Assembly: GCA_963725655.1 (NCBI GenBank)
Contig: CAVRYY010000001.1
Coordinates: 2,356,001 to 2,420,000, forward strand
From: CAVRXT01 sp963725655
Lineage (GTDB): Bacteria; Acidobacteriota; Terriglobia; Acidiferrales; UBA7541
DNA length: 64,000 nt
Reading direction: 5' to 3'
A program made the position numbers and the translations under genes. This document shows, piece after piece, positions 62,323 to 64,000 of this stretch; the first letter of the stretch is position 1, and the number at the start of each line of letters is the position of its first letter. The notes under the pieces were generated by a model. It had not been told where the DNA came from, made no database searches, and saw only the letters and a program-made list of their open reading frames with translations.

Positions 62323-64000
62323 ATGAAAAAAGCTGCTCAGGATCGTCGAGAGTCTCTGCCGCGTGGGCTAATGCTATGCGTTTTTCTCTCCGGCGCCGCG
62401 GGACTGATCTATCAAGTGGCGTGGAGCAAGGCGCTGGGGCTGGTGTTCGGGCACGCCGTGTATGCGATCGCCACGGTGCTGGCGGCGTTTATGGCCGGGC
62501 TGGCGGCGGGAAGTGCGTATCTCGGACGATGGAGCGAGGGGCGTCCGCGCGCGGGGCTGGTTCGGCTCTACGCGCAGATCGAACTGTTGGTGGGCGCATC
62601 GGGAGCGCTGTCGCTGGCGGCGCTGGTTGCAGTTCGCGCGGTTTTTATTGCCGCCTACCCGCTGGTGGGCGGGTGGCCGGCGCTGCTGGTGCTGCTGCGG
62701 TTCGCCGGGGCTTCGGTGGTGTTGTTCGTGCCTACATTTCTGATGGGCGGAACGCTGCCGATACTGGTGAGCGCGGTGACGCGCAGCTCTGGCGAGCTTG
62801 GGAAGCGTGTTAGCGGGCTGTACTGGATGAATACGCTGGGCGCGGTGGCGGGGACGGTGGCGTGCGGATTTCTTCTGTTGCCCGCGTTGGGATTGCGGGA
62901 GTCGGTGCTCTGCGCGGTTGCGCTGAACCTGGTGGCTTCGGGAATCGCTTGGCAGATTGGCCGGGGTGGTGCTGGGTCCGCTGAGCTCGCCCAGCCGGAC
63001 GTTGGCGGTTCCCCGCCGCCCGTGGCGAATGGTGGTGCGATCGGTGGCGACGACGGCGTGGCGGTGACGAGGCGCGAGTTCAACTTTCTGCTGGCCGCTT
63101 TCGGGGTGGTCGGCGCGACGGCGTTTGCTTATGAGATCGGTTGGACGCGGCTGCTGGCGATTTCGATTGGGAGCTCGACGTACAGTTTCACGATCATGCT
63201 CGCGACGTTTCTTGCTGGGACGGTGATTGGCAGCGCCGCTTTTCAACGTTTTTCATCTCGCGGCGTGGTGGACGGAACCGCCGGCGAGATCACCTTGAGC
63301 ACATTTTCGCGGACCCAAACGTTCACCGGACTGGCCGCCGTTTCTTCGCTCGTGCTGTTTCACTGGATACCGCGCATCGTTCCGGCAATGCTGCGCGCCA
63401 CTCACGACACTTTCCCCGGGCTGATCCTGGCGCAGTTTGCGACTAGCGCGCTGACGGTGCTGCCCATCGCGATCGTATTTGGCTACAACTTCCCCGCGGT
63501 GATCGTGCTGCTTGGCGGCTCGCGCGCCGCGGGCGGCTCGCATTCGACGTTCGTCGGGAAAGCTTACGCGGCAAATACCGCCGGCGCGATCGTTGGTTCG
63601 ATCGCCACGGGATTCTGGCTGGTTCCGTGGGCGGGAAGTTTTCGCGCGATTGCGGCAACCGCAGCCATCAATCTACTGCTTGCGCTCGCGCTGGAATTCC
63701 GCGCCGCTCCGCGGCGGCTGGCGTTGCAGGTGGTGAATCTTATTCTGATCGGCGCGGCGATCGCGGTGGGCACGTCTTCTTTCTTTTACAATCGCGCGCT
63801 GCTTTCGCTTTCCGCGGTGCTCTACGGCAATTCGTATCAGGGGCATCTCACGCTGCCGGAAATTGCCCGGACCAATGAACTGCTATTCATGGCCGACGGG
63901 ATCAATTCGTCGGTCGCGGTCTTCCAGTCCGACAACTACCTGTCGTTGCGGGTCGATGGAAAAGTGGATGCGTCGACGGGAGACGCGCGGACCCAACTCA
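62323..64000 (+). CDS. Fused membrane/spermidine-synthase-like protein, 3' end outside window
   Basis: The frame is open from ATG 62323 to the window edge (559 codons). The N-terminal part has many hydrophobic helices (GLMLCVFLSGAAGLIYQVAW, LFVPTFLMGGTLPILVSAV, YWMNTLGAVAGTVACGFLLL), which is the membrane domain of MFS-like 'fused spermidine synthase' proteins. Near the edge the soluble domain begins: MADGINSSVAVFQSDNYLSL and VDGKVDASTGDARTQL match the spermidine-synthase-like aminopropyltransferase fold. The catalytic part lies beyond the window, so an actual polyamine activity cannot be confirmed. Confidence 0.85.
   Translation, partial: MKKAAQDRRESLPRGLMLCVFLSGAAGLIYQVAWSKALGLVFGHAVYAIATVLAAFMAGLAAGSAYLGRWSEGRPRAGLVRLYAQIELLVGASGALSLAALVAVRAVFIAAYPLVGGWPALLVLLRFAGASVVLFVPTFLMGGTLPILVSAVTRSSGELGKRVSGLYWMNTLGAVAGTVACGFLLLPALGLRESVLCAVALNLVASGIAWQIGRGGAGSAELAQPDVGGSPPPVANGGAIGGDDGVAVTRREFNFLLAAFGVVGATAFAYEIGWTRLLAISIGSSTYSFTIMLATFLAGTVIGSAAFQRFSSRGVVDGTAGEITLSTFSRTQTFTGLAAVSSLVLFHWIPRIVPAMLRATHDTFPGLILAQFATSALTVLPIAIVFGYNFPAVIVLLGGSRAAGGSHSTFVGKAYAANTAGAIVGSIATGFWLVPWAGSFRAIAATAAINLLLALALEFRAAPRRLALQVVNLILIGAAIAVGTSSFFYNRALLSLSAVLYGNSYQGHLTLPEIARTNELLFMADGINSSVAVFQSDNYLSLRVDGKVDASTGDARTQL

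Overview
High-GC chromosomal DNA of a Gram-negative, aerobically respiring bacterium, most likely a soil Acidobacteriota member of the Terriglobia type. This is an inference from gene content: a Wza/Wzi/Wzz-type exopolysaccharide locus, an OmpA protein, two nuo operons, an F0 gene set separated from F1, and acidobacterial-looking proteins of unknown function. I could not check it by alignment.

Layout. 1-13.5 kb (minus): an exopolysaccharide operon. It starts with a degenerate receiver-like protein, followed by a multi-SLBB export protein, a PAP2-Wzi fusion, a Wzz-type chain-length protein, an NAD-dependent sugar epimerase, a polyprenyl-phosphate sugar transferase, a GT4 glycosyltransferase and a MurJ/Wzx-like flippase cut by the window edge. 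13.7-20.7 kb (minus): a three-gene cassette of a multi-TIR protein, a membrane-anchored nSTAND NTPase and a SLOG-like protein with four membrane segments. It looks like an undescribed or little-described nucleotide-signalling conflict (defence) system. 20.9-22.7 kb (plus): an OmpA-family protein and an exported protein of unknown function. 22.9-28.7 kb (plus): an L-arabinose-type pentose cluster with epimerase, Na+/sugar symporter, small membrane protein, a FucI/AraA-like isomerase that is not canonical AraA, and ribulokinase. 28.7-35.2 kb: an unknown membrane-anchored protein, a LytS-type histidine kinase, a nucleotidyltransferase-methyltransferase fusion, GTP cyclohydrolase II, a bacterial iodothyronine-deiodinase-like selenoprotein with an in-frame UGA and a bacterial SECIS-like hairpin, ThiS, and another unknown protein.

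35.2-48.7 kb (plus): the first complex I operon, nuoA-C-D-EF(fused)-G-H-J-K-L-M-N. 48.7-49.4 kb (minus): an aspartate/glutamate racemase-family gene. 49.9-62.1 kb (minus): a second complex I operon, nuoA-C-D-H-J-K-L-M-N, which has no NADH module. It runs with short gaps straight into the ATP synthase F0 genes atpZ-atpI-atpB-atpE and ends at a strong intrinsic terminator. Neither nuo operon carries nuoB or nuoI. 62.3-64 kb (plus): the membrane and N-terminal part of a spermidine-synthase-like protein, cut by the window edge.

Together the window holds a surface-polysaccharide factory, a candidate defence cassette, a sugar catabolic operon, and two respiratory operons facing each other, the second coupled in transcription order to the proton/sodium channel of ATP synthase. 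The two most notable items are the deiodinase-like selenoprotein at 33.5 kb and the TIR / nSTAND / SLOG-2TM cassette at 13.7-20.7 kb.
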